Assembly (NCBI RefSeq): GCF_002243175.1
Contig: NZ_NDYF01000012.1
Span: 1 to 64,000, forward strand
Direction: 5' to 3'
Length of the DNA: 64,000 bases
DNA from: Finegoldia magna_J
GTDB lineage: Bacteria > Bacillota > Clostridia > Tissierellales > Peptoniphilaceae
A program made the translations under genes and the position numbers. The notes below the pieces were generated by a model. That model searched no databases. It had not been told where the DNA came from and worked only from the letters and a program-made list of their open reading frames with translations. This document shows positions 62,846-64,000 of this stretch, one piece after another. Each line of letters starts with the position of its first letter. Position 1 is the stretch's first letter.

Positions 62846-63855
62846 TATTCTGTAATTTCTTTTAATTTTCCAAATATTTTGTAGTCTACATTTTTCAATT
62901 CACTGATATTTCTTGCCCCAAGCATTACCATAAGCATTTTTAATTTATAAATCAAGCTATCCAAAAATTCCTTAGCAAATTCATAACCACCATGCATTAA
63001 ATAAGATAACACTTCGCCACTCATTGCTGTCATATCTGCCCCAAGGACTAGTGCTTTTACAATATCAATTGCTGTTTTTATGCCACCACTTGCGATTAAA
63101 AACAAATCATCAGGCTTGTCTTGCATCTCCAATAAGATTTTCGCCGTAGGAATTCCCCAACAATAAAATTCAGAAAATTCCATATCAAACCTTCTATTAT
63201 CTTCTATTTCAGAAAAATTCGTTCCGCCAAATCCTGCAATATCAATGTATCTAACTCCCAAATCGTATAAATCATAGATTGTTTTCTTACTCATTCCGTA
63301 ACCTACTTCTTTTACGATTATCGGAACATCTACATTATCTACGATATTTTTGATGTTATCTTTAATTCCAGAAAATTCTCTGTCTCCTTCTTCCATGATC
63401 AATTCTTGAATTGGATTTAAGTGAAGGCCAAACATATCAGCATCTATCATTTCAATTGCTTTTTTAACTGATTCCAAGCTTTCTCTTGCAGAAAGATTTC
63501 CTATTACGATGTTTTCATTTTTTGTCAAATTTTCTCGTACAAGTTCGAAACTTTCAATCGCTTCTGGTTCAACAAGAGCTATTTTTTGACTACCAACAGC
63601 CATTGGAATATTGAATGTCTTACATAATCTCGCCAAATCCTCATTGATGTCACAGCAGGAATCTCCGCCACCAGTCATGGCGTTTATCATGAAAGGATAG
63701 TCAATTTTCTTGCCGTTAAATTCCATCGACAAATCGACATCATTCAAATCTATTTCAGGTAGTGATGTGTGCTCCAAATAAACACAATCAAATAAGTTAT
63801 TGCCCCTGTATTCTGATTTTAAATAATTTTCAATGTGTTCTTGCTTTCTTTCCAC
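62845..63855 (-). CDS. fni: Isopentenyl-diphosphate delta-isomerase, type 2 (FMN)
   Basis: About 336 residues of a TIM-barrel FMN enzyme with NAMTGGGDSCCDINEDLARLC, PMAVGSQKIAL, LHLNPIQE and the C-terminal ASGGIKTAIDIVKALVLGADMTAM. It interconverts IPP and DMAPP, the usual partner of the mevalonate pathway in Gram-positive cocci. I choose GTG 63855, with GGGAGG 7 bases upstream; ATG 63876 has no ribosome-binding site. Confidence 0.93.
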   Translation of the reverse strand: MERKQEHIENYLKSEYRGNNLFDCVYLEHTSLPEIDLNDVDLSMEFNGKKIDYPFMINAMTGGGDSCCDINEDLARLCKTFNIPMAVGSQKIALVEPEAIESFELVRENLTKNENIVIGNLSARESLESVKKAIEMIDADMFGLHLNPIQELIMEEGDREFSGIKDNIKNIVDNVDVPIIVKEVGYGMSKKTIYDLYDLGVRYIDIAGFGGTNFSEIEDNRRFDMEFSEFYCWGIPTAKILLEMQDKPDDLFLIASGGIKTAIDIVKALVLGADMTAMSGEVLSYLMHGGYEFAKEFLDSLIYKLKMLMVMLGARNISELKNVDYKIFGKLKEITE

Positions 63856-63881
63856 AAAAATACCTCCCAAAAACAAAACCG

Positions 63882-63998
63882 CTAATTATTTTGAGATTCT
63901 TCCTCATCTTCTTTTCTGTCATTATCATTAGTGGTTTGATCATCCAGTTTGTATTCAGCAAATAATCTGTCTACAATTTCTGGTAATTGTTCTTCATC
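63882..63998 (-). CDS. C-terminus of an unidentified protein (partial)
   Basis: The minus-strand frame open at the window edge gives 38 residues ending with TAG 63882: DEEQLPEIVDRLFAEYKLD, then a low-complexity acidic tail rich in Asp, Glu and Asn (ending ESQNN). The gene starts outside the window and ends 26 bases before fni, probably in one operon. No family can be assigned from this fragment. Confidence 0.65.
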   Translation of the reverse strand, partial: DEEQLPEIVDRLFAEYKLDDQTTNDNDRKEDEEESQNN

Positions 63999-64000
63999 CG

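Overview
The window is AT-rich Firmicute DNA, most likely from an anaerobic coccus of the Peptoniphilaceae, probably Finegoldia magna. This is inferred from gene content: a T-box-controlled IleRS, Na+-NQR genes, CAMP-factor and papain-like surface proteins, clostridial-type gene order, and the 5' end of a 16S rRNA gene. No database search was possible. Most genes lie on the minus strand.

Layout. 1-516: 5' end of a 16S rRNA gene with a long leader and two strong promoters. 0.5-2.3 kb: a two-part threonine/serine exporter (ThrE type) and a divergent nitroreductase. 2.4-6.3 kb: nqrBCDEF, a sodium-pumping NADH dehydrogenase operon with no nqrA beside it. 6.6-7.6 kb: a membrane protein of the lysylphosphatidylglycerol-flippase type. 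7.8-11.15 kb: ileS behind a T-box leader. 11.3-12.8 kb: a secreted cell-wall-binding protein with a C39-like peptidase domain. 12.9-23.7 kb: a BREX type 1-like phage-defence operon (brxA-brxB-brxC-pglX-pglZ) lacking brxL. 23.9-32.6 kb: a secreted-protein island with a papain-like protease, two tandem CAMP-factor homologues and a second, divergent papain-like protease.

The rest is mostly housekeeping. 32.6-38.2 kb: an amino-acid ABC transporter, truA and the ECF energizing module (ecfA1-ecfA2-ecfT). 38.2-45.5 kb: rpoB-rpoC under a consensus promoter of their own. 45.6-54.4 kb: a long minus-strand run of rplY, tmk, two DarA-type c-di-AMP receptors, holB, ricT, a ferredoxin, a trmN6-like methyltransferase, rsmI, nurA, herA and an acyl-ACP thioesterase. 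54.5-59 kb: a BofA-like protein, thiol peroxidase, thioredoxin, a VanY-type carboxypeptidase and a nucleotide-sugar epimerase/dehydratase. 59.1-61.4 kb: ilvE and rpsF-ssb-rpsR. 61.5-62.8 kb: a TIM-barrel protein and bioY, followed by a 22-bp repeat. 62.8 kb to the end: type 2 isopentenyl-diphosphate isomerase and the 3' end of an unidentified gene.

The most notable points are: an IleRS of the eukaryote-like type whose HIGH signature reads GIHH; BREX without brxL; NQR without nqrA; a protease/CAMP-factor operon whose proteins share an unassigned C-terminal domain; paired 13-bp direct repeats 21 bp apart between the two protease promoters; five perfect 22-bp copies of the end of bioY; and four places where an intrinsic terminator sits directly against the ribosome-binding site of the next gene. 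No tRNA genes, CRISPR arrays, insertion sequences or transposases were seen.
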